Shown here: positions 1-13,372 of the stretch, piece by piece
How positions within the stretch are numbered: position 1 is the stretch's first letter
Layout of the letters: every line of letters begins with the position of its first letter
DNA from: Chrysomallon squamiferum
Taxonomy: Eukaryota > Mollusca > Gastropoda > Neomphalida > Peltospiridae
Reading direction: 5' to 3'
DNA length: 64,000 nucleotides
NCBI GenBank assembly: GCA_012295275.1
Contig: CM022673.1
Location: 4,778,605 to 4,842,604 of the forward strand
Translations under genes and position numbers: made by a program
Notes under the pieces: generated by a model
What the model was told of the DNA's origin: nothing
Seen by the model: only the letters and a program-made list of their open reading frames with translations
The model's database searches: none

Positions 1-82
1 ATTATTAACAGGGCTTCACCAACTCAATGTCATTCTCATAAATATTCATTATCACACTGGCTGGCGATCTTTCAGATCAATA

Positions 83-122
<40 letters not shown>

Positions 123-421
123 ATATATACAGAAGGTTACAAAACAAATATATATATATATATTATTTTGTAAAGAAAAAATATTCACAGAACAACCAGA
201 CAAAAATCGCTGGCAAGACACTTTGATTTTATTTAATTGCTAGTAACATTAACTTGCTAATAGTAAATGCATTTGATGCAACTATTTATAGGAGTATTTT
301 TGACAAACAAGTAATTTTTACATTGTTCAAAGTACTTGTACCCTGAACATTTTCTGTATCATTGCTTAGTTTAACTTGAACCAATTACACCAATTCCTTC
401 CATCCCTTTCACAAATGCTGG

Positions 422-458
<37 letters not shown>

Positions 459-1262
459 GATAGATAGATAGATAGATATGCTTGACAGGAAAAGCCTTTT
501 TTTCTTCTTTCTTTTTTTTCTAGCGTTGTAAACATCAACATATACAGACACCTTTGACTGTTGTTACTGTGTTTCAATCATGTAATTCAACTAGCAATAA
601 GGAATTTCACTAGGACAACTGGTGGTTGTAATTACACTTGCTATTGGCTACTGCCTGATGTTTGTTATTTTTTTAACGGCCTTTGTTTAATCAGGAAATG
701 ACAGCAGCAGGACACCATGCAATATTCCTTGTCTCCTCATTTGTCTGGGATTGCAGAGTTCTGGGGAAAATGTGTTAGAATCAGAGGAGGGAAGCTTTAT
801 TCACTGATTGAACGTTACAGTATTCAGAAAGACATGGGCCAGGATATTTTTACTTTTCTGTTTATTTAAATTTTGTGATTTTTGTGATTTTTTTTAATTT
901 TAATACAGGTTCATGATCCCTTATCCAAAAATTCTGAAATCGCAAAATTTCAGAAATCTAATTTCTTTATTTTTGTTTTAACCAGCAGAAATATTGAGAT
1001 CTTACCATTTTTGGACTATTTTACAGACACAATTTTTATTTATTTTATTCATAAAAAAGGTATTTAAAATGTTTTATATTAAGAAAATCCTGCAGAGAAT
1101 ACCATATCATCACCTGTTTGATTTCGACTCAGTGAATGATACCAAATAAATCTCTTATGTTAAAAACAACGTCCATCTTGTTCATCCGTAAATAAAGCAT
1201 TTTCTTATTAATATATTCTTTATTATTAGCAGTAAGTGGAAACTTTGCTAATAAAAAGTTAC
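1..1262 (-). other. Start of a further MLH1 intron (partial)
   Basis: Intron sequence below the 1263-1419 exon contains a CA run (84-118), an AT run with GATA repeats (424-478) and AT-rich unique sequence. The next MLH1 exon (human exon 13 type) is not seen and must lie outside. Confidence 0.8.
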
Positions 1263-1419
1263 CTCTTTGTGTTGGTAACTAGATCGTTTTCGTCAACGTC
1301 CATCAAAGTAGTTTCTTTATTGGTGGCTTTGCCAGCAGACTTCTGCAAGAACGTGTCCAGTTTCTGCTCTCGGCTGTCAGTTCTGACAAGATGGTGGTCA
1401 TAGACTTTATCTCCAGAAC
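1263..1419 (-). CDS. MLH1: MLH1 exon (later part of human exon 12 region), linker
   Basis: The 157-nt exon encodes [19 protein letters not shown] and [10 protein letters not shown], then a polar linker with [18 protein letters not shown]. [22 protein letters not shown] is the conserved island inside the otherwise disordered MLH1 linker. The acceptor is TTTTTGTTCAG and the donor is AAGAG|GTAACTT. It begins with two bases completing Gly and ends in phase 2. The C-terminal dimerisation domain (human exons 13-19) must lie below position 1. Confidence 0.95.
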
Positions 1420-2185
1420 CTGAACAAAAATAAAATAATAATAATAATAAAATAATAATTAGTAATAATAATAATAAAATAATAATAAATTAAATTAGTA
1501 CATGTTTGAATATATGTTAGAAAATATTTTTAAAATCACTGTAACATTAGAACTAACAACAACAATAATGGTAACGATGATGATGATAATAATAATAATA
1601 GTGGTACCAATAATAGTACTAGCAGTAGTGATAATAATAACCTACAAAAGCAAATAAAATGATATTAATATAAAATTTAAAAAAAAGGCAAATAAAAAAT
1701 ATAAAATACAACTAATAAATAATATAAAAGTACAACACCATCAAATTGGATAAATTATGATTATTTTATAGCTAATATTAATTTTGAAAAACAGACAATA
1801 CATACATACATACATACATACATTAAAGATGACAGTTTTCTTTGTCTTGTGGGAATTTGAAACACAGAAAACTAATGGTTATGCTTATCTGGGTAGGTTG
1901 TTTTGACTCTTTTTCTTTTTCTTATTATTGTTATTGCTGTTGCTGTTATTATTCTAATTATTATTATTGTTATTAATTATTATTACTGTTATTGTTATTG
2001 TTCTTGTTGTTTATTATTGTTATTGTTACTATTATTATTGTTATTTTTTCATTGATTGTTCTAAAGTTCAGAATAATTAAGGTGTTACTTTGTTCTTATT
2101 CTTACTATTATTACTGTTATTGTTACTGCATTGATGATATTATTTAACTAATAAAGTTCAGAATAATTAAGGTGTTACTTTAGTG

Positions 2186-2233
<48 letters not shown>

Positions 2234-2245
2234 AACACACACACT
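2186..2245 (+). repeat. (CT)n(CA)n microsatellite
   Basis: A CT run passes into a CA run. The word AAAGTTCAGAATAATTAAGG occurs just before it (2155-2174) and also at 2063, suggesting a local duplication of the neighbouring TTATTG-rich sequence. Confidence 0.95.
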
Positions 2246-3933
2246 GTACATTTCCAAACTTCTAGTATCTAAAAACACACTTATTTACCAGTTCTTCTAT
2301 ACACTGAATAGAATCAAAGTGGATTGTCATGTCTTACACAAACAAGCTTTTGCTTTGCTGTGTTTGGAGAAAGTAAAATTACCTCACACAGAAACCACCA
2401 GTCTGGCAGTGTGATGGAATGAATACAAGCTAACACTGCTGACTGGTGTGTAGCGGTATTATTAAATAATAAAATTAGACACCACAGAGACAAACTTATT
2501 AAAATAGTTTTCTATATTTGGTGCAAGTTTTGGAATGGTGTCAGTGAAAATTCAATAATGACCAAGCTGTGAAAAGCCACTATCAAAAGCATCCTTTTTG
2601 TTATTTGTTAAAGATAAAATTAAGAAAATGTTTTTCTTCCAGTTGAGAGTAGTTGACCAGCTCTTAAACATGTTGACTGTGTAAGTTTTCACCACTACCA
2701 CTAATTTTCAACAGTAGTACTACTACTACCAGTATTATTACTATTACTATTATTCTACTATCTCAGCTACTACTACTTCTACTAATACTATTGGCATCAT
2801 TATTACCTCTACAACCATAACAATTACTAAACTACCACTATAACTACTATTATTACCATTCTTACTTCTACTACCATTATTACTACAGTTGTAACTATTA
2901 CTACTACTGCTGCTATTATTTTTAGTACAATAAAACAACAGCTGCTGCTGCTGATACTATTACAACAGTTGTAATTGTTATTTTCTAGTATCAATACTGC
3001 TACACTCCCCTGGTCATTACAAGATCCAGCAAGATCCAACAGCCTATCATCAACTCAACAAAAACCATTTTTCTCTTTCAACCTACACTGATCTTTCTGC
3101 ACTCCTCTTATTCCAAGACCAAAAAGCCAGAAGACATTGGAGATCAAGTTGAGGAGATTTTCGCCCGGTGTTTTCCCAAACACCTGACAAGTACAATAAC
3201 ATCTCTCTCGACAATCACAACAACCGTGACAACTGTACAGACCCATGAGCCCTTCTCGAAGAAATGACAATAAAAAAACCATTTTAATGAGACACACAAT
3301 TAATTAATGGATGCATGTATTCTTTGTCCCTGTTCATCAGGTCATTTCTGATGTCAACTTTAACCCTTGTTTTCTGCAGTGATTTATGATGCAGAAGTCA
3401 GTGGCCGTAAAGGATCTGAAATCTGCTCAAGACTGAAAAAAGCTACTGGTCAGATGTTTTAGGTAAGTTGGTCATGGAAGAGGTGGGTGGTCAAGTGATT
3501 GTCCTGAAGGTGCTTGGATTATTTCCAGGTAGTGGCAGCAGGTACAGGTGATGGCTCAGAAGTAATCAAACCATAAGATGAATTATCTAACACTCCAACC
3601 ATACTGGTATCTCATCCAGGTTCCATCTTGTAACCACAGTTACTCAGAATATAACAACATAATATATTGTGCCACTTTTTTAAAATTCTTTTTTAATTTT
3701 TCTTTTTTTTCTTTTTCTTCTTAATTTAATTTAATTTTTTTATTTATTATTATTTTAATTTAAAAAAGGAAAAAAAAATGTCTGGTGTGCATCTGATCCA
3801 GTACATTAGTTTTTCTATGTAACTGATCTAATCCATAACACTTTTTCTTTTTAGACATAATCTGCTCTATCAATTCAGATTCTGGAGGGAAAAAAGCAAA
3901 GAAAGATGCAAATGTTTCTGTGTCAAAATGACA

Positions 3934-3970
<37 letters not shown>

Positions 3971-5710
3971 TTTAATATATGTTTTAAATAAATAAATATA
4001 TTTTAAAAAGTAAATAAATAAACTAAATAAAAGTAAAAATAAAAAAATAACTGAGAAGTTTTAGTTTTATGCCAAAATGTAATTTAATTCTAATACAAAT
4101 ATAGCTTTTTGAATGGAATTGGGGACATGAAATAAAAAAGAAGAATAAAGTAATTATTTTGTGTTAAATGACAATTGTCTGAAAAGTAAAATGTCATTCT
4201 AGAGATAGAAATAAAGGAAGAATCAAATGCTTTTATAACAATATTAAAAACAGTAATAAAATTAAACTTTTACAGAGAAAAAAAAAAAAAAAAAAAAAAA
4301 AATAATATATATATATATATTATTTGTGGAATAACCACTGTAACAGAAATGCAGTAATTAAAGGCAGAAAGACAGAAAAAAAAATAATATGAAAATAACT
4401 AAGCAAATGATAGGCTTTGGAAGGTGGAAAAAAAAAAGAAAAAAAAAAAGTGTATAAATGACTACTTTAAAACACTCACAATCACAAGCAATGATCACTG
4501 AAAACTTCCAATGTTCATTCCTGCCCTTCCTCTTTTTTTTCTCTCACTCATATCAAAAACAAAGCAATAACTTTAGTAAGACATAAATACAAATAAGTCT
4601 TTAACATTTTCCATTTTGCATTGACGTCAACAACAAAAAAAAAAAAACGAACAAAAATACATTAGACAATAACTTAGTGTAGAAAAGTCACATTTCCTTT
4701 GATATATTTCATCTTATTATAGTCTTTGTGTGTGTTTTAATACCTTTAAAAATCAACTCAAGGAAAAATGACTCGATCTGAAGTTTCTATCTTTAAACAC
4801 ATTTTTCAAATGTCAAAAAGATAAATTTTTAACACAATCTGAAACCATTAGAATGAAGAAAATTTAATTTGACAGACATGCTGCTTCAAGAAAGCAAGTC
4901 GAGATTAAATTAAGAAATCAAATGTGAGTTTTAAAAAAGATTCAGTCGTATAATGTAACTTGTTAAGAAAAACTTAATACAATTTAACCTCTGTTTCTTA
5001 TAAGAGAAAGAAAGAAGAAGAAGAAAAAACACCAAGAAAAAAGAAAAGAAAAATGTTATTTTACAAGCCTCACAAACTGAAGTTTCTATATTAACACCTA
5101 CAACATTTTAACTGAAGTCCACCTCTAAACCAGCTAAAGAAATGTAAAGCACGGTAAAGGATTCTGTTGAGACACAAAAGTCTTGGTTTTTAAGTCCCTT
5201 TTTTTTTTCTCTTTGATATTTGCAGAATAGCAAACTGACAGCAATTAAACTGACACTAGAATCTATTTTGTGTGATACTGTTGTATGTACATGCAAGAAA
5301 AATAACACACACACAATCCACATCAAGCCAAGCATACTCACACACACACATAATGTCTTTCTCTTTCTCACACAAACACACACACAGAAACACAGATGCA
5401 CACACACTTCACATCTCACCACACATACTCATGCATGCTCTGTTACTAAAGAAATGCAGATCACTTAAATTTTATTTTACCCATGTAACAGATTCTGATG
5501 ATATATTTGGAAATTAATATCTCAGCCTAAACCTATTAAACAAATTAAACTACTTTAACACTGTCTCCTAATTCCTGCAGCAGTAACAGTATTAGACAGA
5601 TTAAACTGGCAGAAGACTGATCTGGAAATAAACTTCAAGCTACAATCCATTCCATGTGATGTTGGAATATAAATGTGTGTTTCTTCTTGTCTTTTAACAA
5701 CTTTCTGTGA

Positions 5711-5965
5711 CCAGAATTTAGGCCACTAATTTGTCTAGCTGTAAATTTTTTTCGGTCCAGAATTTAGGCCACTAATTTGTATTGCTGTGTATTTTTTCTG
5801 TCCAGAATTTAGGCCACGAATTTGTATTGCTGTGTATTTTTACTGTCCAGAATTTAGGCCACTAATTTGTATTGCTGTGTATTTTTTCTGTGCAAAATTC
5901 AGGACACTAATTTGTATCACTCTACTTCAGGTGACCAAAATTTAGGACATTAACTGTATGCATGG
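5711..5965 (+). repeat. 45 bp minisatellite, about six copies
   Basis: The unit CCAGAATTTAGGCCACTAAT..TTGTATTGCTGTGTATTTTT recurs with starts at 5711, 5757, 5802, 5847, 5892 and about 5935. The central copies are nearly identical and the outer ones are decayed. Confidence 0.93.
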
Positions 5966-8900
5966 ATGTATGTGTGTTAGCAGGTATATGTAAACACACA
6001 AAGACATCATTTTCATTTTTTTATATTTGTATTTCTAGACTTCATTTGGTGTTCAAGGTGGTCAAATATCTTCAGTGACAAAACAATGATTATCTCACAT
6101 CTAAAGGTCAGTATTTAACACAATTTTCCACTATAGCTGACATCGATTTGTTCACTAACACAGACCTGTTACTATCAAATCATATTAAATTAGCTTTATT
6201 AGTGTTTTCATATGACAAATATTTCATCACAAATTTATTAATGTTTAATGATGAGGAAATGGTGTCGGATAATAAACCCAGTATAATATGACAAAAATGT
6301 ATGATGACAAGAAACATGAAAAATATTTGAAACATAAATGGTGGACAATTAGAAATTTTATTTTTATTTATTTTCACTTTTAATATTAGTAATTTTTAAA
6401 GTAAATTATAGAAAATGATAATAAAATAAAATAAAATAAAAGGAAAATAAAATAATAAAATAAACTTCCAAGATTTCTTAAATAATTTTTTTTCTAGCAT
6501 AGCATAATAAATAAACTCATATAAACTTTTATTTTTAAAATAAAAAAAATAAAAAAACAATCTTTTTAGCACACCATAATTAATAAATCAAAGATCAAAC
6601 AAAAATTGCAAAATTTCATGAAATGAAATAAATCTTTCTTACAATGAAACCTGCAATATAAAAAAAAATAAAAATAAAAATAAAATAAAATAAAATAAAA
6701 TAAAATAAAATTAAAATAAAATTAAATAAAATTAAATTAAAATAAATAAAAATAAAAATTATAATGCTACAAAGAGTATCAAAAATTGGGTCATGAACAT
6801 TTTATATGTACTCTTTTTTTTTTTTTCAGTATTTTTTATTTTTTTTTTTTATCCATCTTCTCTTTCTAATTCCTATAGGCTCTTTAATTAAAAAGGAAAA
6901 ATGTAAAATCAAATTTGGTTTGTGAAGACTGATCAGATGTGACATGAATTTGCAATGGTGGAATTCAGGATGATGTAGAAACCAACCGGACAAACAGTCT
7001 GTTCTGCTGATAAGCAGAAATCTTTTCTATGTGCTGCTGAAAATAAAGTCATTAACCAGAGAGTAATGTGCAACAGGCCACATATGCTTGTCATGTTCTG
7101 CTTTTGTAAAGAATTCAAGTTTCACTTATTTCTGAAGATAACAATTACTGATGTTTTGTTGGTTATTATCATCATCATCATCATTGGTTATTATTATTAT
7201 TATTATTAATATTGTTAGTTTCAATTTTTTAACAAAATTTCATCTTAAAATGTTTTATAAGTGGGTTTTTTAAAATATAAAAATTTCTAAAACTACTACC
7301 ACTACCGCCAGCATCTTTACCATTACAACAACTACTGCCACTACCATCACAGCTACCAACACTTTGTTTACTACTACAGCTTCCCTTAGCATAACAACAG
7401 TAACTACCACCACCACCATCACCACAACTACTAAAACTACATCCTAAAAAGGAAAAGGAATATGACAAATTCAGAAACTGGTACTACCTCTGCAGCTTCT
7501 ACTACAACATCTAATATATTTGTGTTACTGCTATTACTATTATTAATAATTATGTTTGTTTTAATACTGTACTATTACCAAGACTGTTATTATTACTACT
7601 TCTTTTTCAATTTTTACTACATCTACTAATAAATCTGCTACATCTACTAATAAATCTGCTACCTTGCTGCTACTTTTACATATCTTATACTCCTACTGTT
7701 ACTAAGCCTACCTTTATTATTATTACAAATTCTGAACTGTTAATGAAACTACTGCTATGTGTTAATATACATGTAATAGTAATAACAGATCATTAATAAA
7801 TAATAATAATAATAATACATAACAACAAAAATAGTAATAGTAATAATAATAAACAATAACAATAATAAATGATAATAATAACATTAATAATAATATAATA
7901 ATAAACAATAATAAAAACAATAAATAATAATAATATTAACAACAACAACAACAACAACAATAGTAAAGAGCAGAAGAATATTTAACTCCATAAACGGCCC
8001 CTCAACCCCAATTCTTTTAGATCCTAGACAAGACTGTAAACTGTGACAAGAAAACTTGACAGTAATTAACATTCAAACTGACAGCAAATCCAACTTGTCA
8101 GTTTAACAGACAGTAAGGACACCAGCTTGACTTGGCCAGCACTTGACACAAATAATTAAAGAAAATGTACTCTCCTCGTTGTTAAATTAGGTTAATTTCA
8201 AACAGACAGGTCAGATCTGAGTAGAATTAACCTCTTCTGAGTTATATGATGCAGCTAGTGCCCTATTTACACCCCATAGGACTTATACCATCAGTTTTGT
8301 CATTAGGTTATCACTTATGTCTATTTGGTCTGCCATTAGGTTCTCACCTCTGTAATTTGTATTCGCTCATAAGTGTATATCTGACCACAATGGGGTAAAA
8401 AAAAAATGAGAGAATAAATAAAATAAAAATCACAGTTCATTCCTTTCCTCTATATATGCTGCCTGGTGGACACAGAAAATACTTGGCAGTGTTTCATATA
8501 CATCAAAAAATACTGAAGTATATTTCAAGTTTTCCACGTCTGGTCAATCAGAATAGAAACTGGTCATTGTTAGAAGACTATTGGCTATGAACTTTTTGTT
8601 CTTGTTGTTGTAATAAGCTGAGTGATCGAAAAAAATTGGTATGCAGGTCCATATTCACCTGGAATCCTGTTTCCAGATGATCTAAACTCAGAATGAGTGA
8701 CAGTTTAACAATAGAAAATAAACCAAAAATAATAATGATAAAAGAAAAATTTAAAAATAAGTAAGTCAAAAGGCTGATTCATAACATTTTAACCTAAATG
8801 CAACAAATACAAAATATCTATCATAAACATGCTTCAAAACACAGAATGATATCATGGGAACTTTTATATGTGTTGCAGGACTCTACAGGAATTCCAGAAC

Positions 8901-9281
8901 ATACTATTTTTTAATTCACAGATATTCATTAATCATAATATTTTACTTTGTTAATTTAAGGACATTTAATATATTTCTTCAGTGACTTAATTTCAGTGGT
9001 AAAATACAATTTAATTGTGTAATATATATATATATATATATATATATCACAAAAAAGTTGTCTGAAAAAATTGCCCACTGGCATCCATCAATCTTTCCAC
9101 ATAAAAAACCAAACAAACAAACAAAACAGACTGACATGTTTTGTTATGTGAATTTAAAGTAGTAATTTGCTTCAGCTTGAAGAGATGTCAGCAGACTGGG
9201 GTTTGTATCAATAAACAGAATCAGCCACTAACATAATGTTTTGTAAAAAGTGAGCAAGTTTGTGTTCTCTTTTTTTAAACA

Positions 9282-9283
<2 letters not shown>

Positions 9284-9362
<79 letters not shown>
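9284..9362 (+). repeat. (CTGT)n(CT)n microsatellite
   Basis: CTGT repeats pass directly into about 50 bases of CT repeats. CA- and CT-rich sequence continues to 9520. Confidence 0.97.
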
Positions 9363-9366
<4 letters not shown>

Positions 9367-9551
9367 CACATACACTCACTAATTCTCTATGTCTCTGTGT
9401 ATCTGTCTCAACTCTCACATACACACACATACATGCATTCTCTCTGATTAATTCACTCACTTTTCGTCCATCTATGTCTCTGTATATCTGTTTCTCACCG
9501 TCACTCTCACTCACTCTCTTTCTGTGTTTGTCCATCTGTACATAGGTACAT

Positions 9552-9554
<3 letters not shown>

Positions 9555-9597
<43 letters not shown>

Positions 9598-9712
9598 CTG
9601 TAGTAGTAGTAGCAGTAGTAGTAGTAGTAATAATGGAGATGGTAGTAGTAATAGTTGTATTAGTCATTGGAGTAATAACAATAACAACAACAACAACATT
9701 GACTATAATAAA
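9555..9712 (+). repeat. (AAT)n / (GTA)n / (AAC)n compound microsatellite
   Basis: An AAT run, a GTA run and AAC-rich sequence follow each other. The apparent ORFs of Asn, Ser or Ile runs here are artefacts of the repeat. Confidence 0.95.
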
Positions 9713-11607
9713 AACTGAGAACATCATAACTTAATGTCACCAGATTTGTGTCAAGAAATGTTTGTTTTAACATGCAATAAGACAATCATTAACAAGAACA
9801 GTTCAATTTTCCGGTTCTGTCAACAGGGAATGGAGCAGATCATCGAAACTGTTACCAAGTCAATGGTGTAATTCGTCAGAGTTAATTCCTTCCAGTCTAT
9901 TTGTGTTTTCCAGTTTGCTCAGACCTTCCCAGATCACTGTTGACATCATTAAGATGGTCAAGAAATGATTACTTCTAGGAATGATTGATCAGAAAGCATG
10001 GGAAACCAGCCAGGACTTGTAACTTGCTCACTGAGAAATAAGAAGAGTATGTGTTTTTAAAGAAGTCATTACACGGACCATAATTACTTGTGCGCTACTT
10101 AGACATCATAGCCCAAGACGTTTAAAAATGATTGTTTTCTTTTTATCAATTACCGTACCTTCCATTTTGATGATGATTTGTTACACAAAAAGATATCTTT
10201 CAACCAAAACTAATTGGTTACTTTCTATTTCATATGACTGTAGTTTCATCAGCTGCACCTCCCGATCTATGGGAAGGTGGAAATAAGACAATTCCTTGCT
10301 GGTTATTGATAAGAGTAAATCCTTTCTTAAATCAACATCTGTACAAACGAATGTCTGATACCTAACATTCCATTAGTATCAAAGAGTGTTAAGGCAACTT
10401 TAAAAGTTTTTCATTAGTTTAAATTAACGATGTAGGTTTTGGAAACATTAATAAATTACAAAAACAATTCTAGTTTTGTGATTAATATATGTTTTATGGC
10501 TTTGAAGTATTTAAAACTCTGGTACTTACTTCTTTTTAATAACTGTTCATGAAATATGTTTGGCTTTATCTTAACAATCAGTGTTTAATTTTGTTGTAAG
10601 AGACTATTTAGTAATCTCTGTAAAGTGACATATTACATGATCAGTATTTCTATGTATTCCAATCAAAACCTCATTTGCCAAAGAGCTGTTCGCAGTAAGG
10701 TATAGATAACAGATAACTTACTGTTAATCACATACATACATACATATATACAACATACACACACACATATACATATATTCATATATACATACATGCACAT
10801 ACACACACACAAACATACATATATATGCATACAAAGATGTATACATACAGACATGGAATGAAAGCAATAGGTTTTTTTCTCAACTCATTGATACACAAAC
10901 AAACTCTTGTCAAGCAACAACAATTAATACGAATATAATGCAGCATCATTTAACATTCATTTGCTCAAAAATTATTTTAATCAAAATGGATCCAAACATT
11001 TCCCCATTAACAATCAGACTTCTTTTAAAAGACAATACCTGCAAATGCATTTTGGTATTTGTTTGCGGTTTTCGAAAGGGCAAAGGATTAGAACTAACAC
11101 AACTGAGCTCTTGACATTAATTTACCAGTCGATTAATCAAAGCTGAAACACAGCCACACTCTAATGTGTCTGTCTATGGAACAACCTGACTTGTAGGAAG
11201 CGACCAAGATAAAAGTTCTGCGCTAAGTGACAAGAACAACTGAAAATAGACGCCAAAAATGCAGCAGACAGATTCTTAATATGAACGTCTCACAGATAAT
11301 GGTGCTAAAATTACACCGTTTCAGCACCGCATTGTATATGTCTGTTCACATGTTTGTTGGTCTCTCTGTCTGAATGTGAGTGATAAGTAAATGAATGCTT
11401 AATGATAATAATAATAATAATGTGTCAGAGATAATAGTGCAAAAATGACAATCTTGCAGGCCTGTTTCTTTGTCGTCTTGGCTGGTGTATGCCCGTCTTT
11501 GTGTCTGTCTGTGTGTCTGTTACGTGTGTTATTTCATAAGTGTAAAGATAATGTGTCTGAAGAGTAAATGATGCCAAGGCAACCAGTTAGCACTTTGTTG
11601 TTTGAAT

Positions 11608-11832
11608 GTGTGTGTGTGTGTGTGTGTGTGTGATTGAGTGTGGCTGAATGTGTATGTATGTGTATGGTTGGGTGTGTGTATATGTTTGTGTGTGTATGTA
11701 TGTGTGTATGTGTGTGTATGTATGTGTGTATGTGTGTATGTGTGTGTATGTGTGTGTGTGTGTATGTATGTGTATGTATGTGTGTGTGTATGTATGTGTG
11801 TGTATGTGTGTGTGTGTGTATGTGTGTGTTGG
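11608..11832 (+). repeat. Long (GT)n/(GTAT)n microsatellite
   Basis: About 225 bases of GT repeat are broken by regular TATG words. Open frames in both strands (Val/Cys/Tyr or His/Thr repeats) are artefacts. Confidence 0.97.
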
Positions 11833-13137
11833 GGGGGCAGGTGTATGGATGCATATAAATGTTTACATAAAATTACAAATTACAATAACTTAGTATCAGT
11901 GATACAACTGGTACTTAAGTAGTTACATTTTAATACTTGTCTTGTCTGTGCTGGTGTGTGTCTACTGTCTTCATAACAACGTTTCACAGTTAATGATGAC
12001 AAAATTACAATCTTGTACTACTCTTTTATCTTCATTACTGAATGTCTGTCTAGATATCTGTTATATATTTGTTTTTAGCTCACTTTGACAGTCTTAATAG
12101 CCATAATCCCGACACAGTGGCAATAACATTACAACATTGTCTTGATTTGTTCATGTCTGTAAAGTCTGAGTCCTATGTTCACAACTGTGTCTGAGATAAT
12201 TACACACTGACCTTTTAACTGTCTTCAGTTTTGCTTTTGTTATATTTTAATAACTGTACTTTGTTAACTGCTTAAGAATAAAAAATTCCTTTTTGAATCT
12301 TAAGGGGATGTTTATATGTTTAAAGTGTTTATGTATGAATTCCCGTATATGTGTGCATGTGTGTATGTATGTGTGTCTGTGTGTGCATGTACATACACAA
12401 TGTATACGCACTTATTTACACAATGTCTGGATTTTCTTACAAGGGCATAACCATTTAATAGGAAGGTGTACACAATGGAATAACAAAAGCAACAGCTAGC
12501 TGCTGCAGTGAAAATCAATTACTGAAGTACTTGATGTCAAACAAGGTCTAAGAGTTAATTAGTGTCAAAGCTTCTTTAGCTTCACATGAACACTCAAGCA
12601 TAATGTTACCAAACTTGGCAAAGTGTTTAATCTTCAGACGAATCCTTAGAGATACAGTGGGTTGTAAGATCAATTCTCCGAAGTGCACCCATCTGGATAA
12701 ATTTTCAATTCTAACCAGTGCTCTAATAGTTATTATTAAAAACTAGTGTTTGTGTGTGTGTGTGTGTGTGTGTATTTTCCTGCCCATGAGAAGCTGCACA
12801 TGAAACATATTACTCTGCTGATGAATAAGAATAGGCCATGAAATGGCAGAAATACATTTCTTTACACGATTATAATATAAAAAAATGTGTCTTTAAAAAC
12901 CTAATTCTTTGTTAACTAGCAATAAGGGATCTTTATTACACACCTTCCATGAGACAGTAAAGTACAAATCACAATGAGTGCACTGAAGAAGGTTCATCCA
13001 AGGATCTATGACACTTCAGATAAAAAAAAAAAAACCAAAAAAGACATTTTGCAATTGAATAATCGAAGTGTATTTAAATATAAAAAAAGATTTAAATTTT
13101 TTTTTTAAATATATATTTTTTAAAATCTACTCAGCAC

Positions 13138-13204
13138 CTGTACTTGATGGTTTGTTTTTCTCCAGTTCTTCATTTATCAGTAATGGAGCTCCAGGAAGTA
13201 AAGC
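13138..13204 (-). CDS. MLH1: MLH1 exon (first part of human exon 12 region), start of linker
   Basis: The 67-nt exon encodes ALLPGAPLLINEELEKNKP then SST. It follows the FFTQ end of the previous exon just as human TLLPG follows YFTQ. The acceptor is a long T tract ending TTGCAG. The donor is ACAG|GTGCTGAG, which has the obligatory GT but is weak. The phase-1 end joins the next exon as a Gly codon to give [13 protein letters not shown]. In human MLH1 this region is one long exon 12; here it is split. The linker is poorly conserved in all MLH1 proteins. Confidence 0.87.
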
Positions 13205-13294
13205 CTGCAAAAAAAAAAAAAAAAAAAAAAGAAATCAATAATTTTAAATACTCTTGTAGAGCAGGTTAAAATATATTTCTCTGTGTACAGCAGT

Positions 13295-13301
<7 letters not shown>

Positions 13302-13369
<68 letters not shown>
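13302..13369 (+). repeat. (CT)n microsatellite close to an MLH1 exon
   Basis: A pure CT run of about 65 bases begins about 100 bases from the 13138-13204 exon, separated from it by a run of about 20 A. Confidence 0.97.

Positions 13370-13372
<3 letters not shown>

Larger units (their letters stand above)
1420..13137 (-). other. MLH1 intron inside the region that is exon 12 in human, 11.7 kb
   Basis: It holds AAT, ACT and TTATTG tracts, the 45 bp minisatellite (5711), and the microsatellites at 2186, 9284, 9555, 11608 and 12745. Poly-A runs lie at 3941 and 4278, with AAAAT repeats around 6420 and 6670. Relatively unique stretches (3050-3660, 8080-8400, 9720-10660) show no exon I can support. 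Confidence 0.83.

Noticed and set aside
3055-3297. 80-codon Cys-containing minus-strand frame
   Set aside because: No homology is recognised and a competing Thr-rich frame exists on the other strand. The neighbouring ACT repeats extend into it.
11534-11922. Several overlapping Val/Cys/Tyr- and His/Thr-rich open frames
   Set aside because: They are six-frame readings of one GT/GTAT microsatellite, with no splice or start context.
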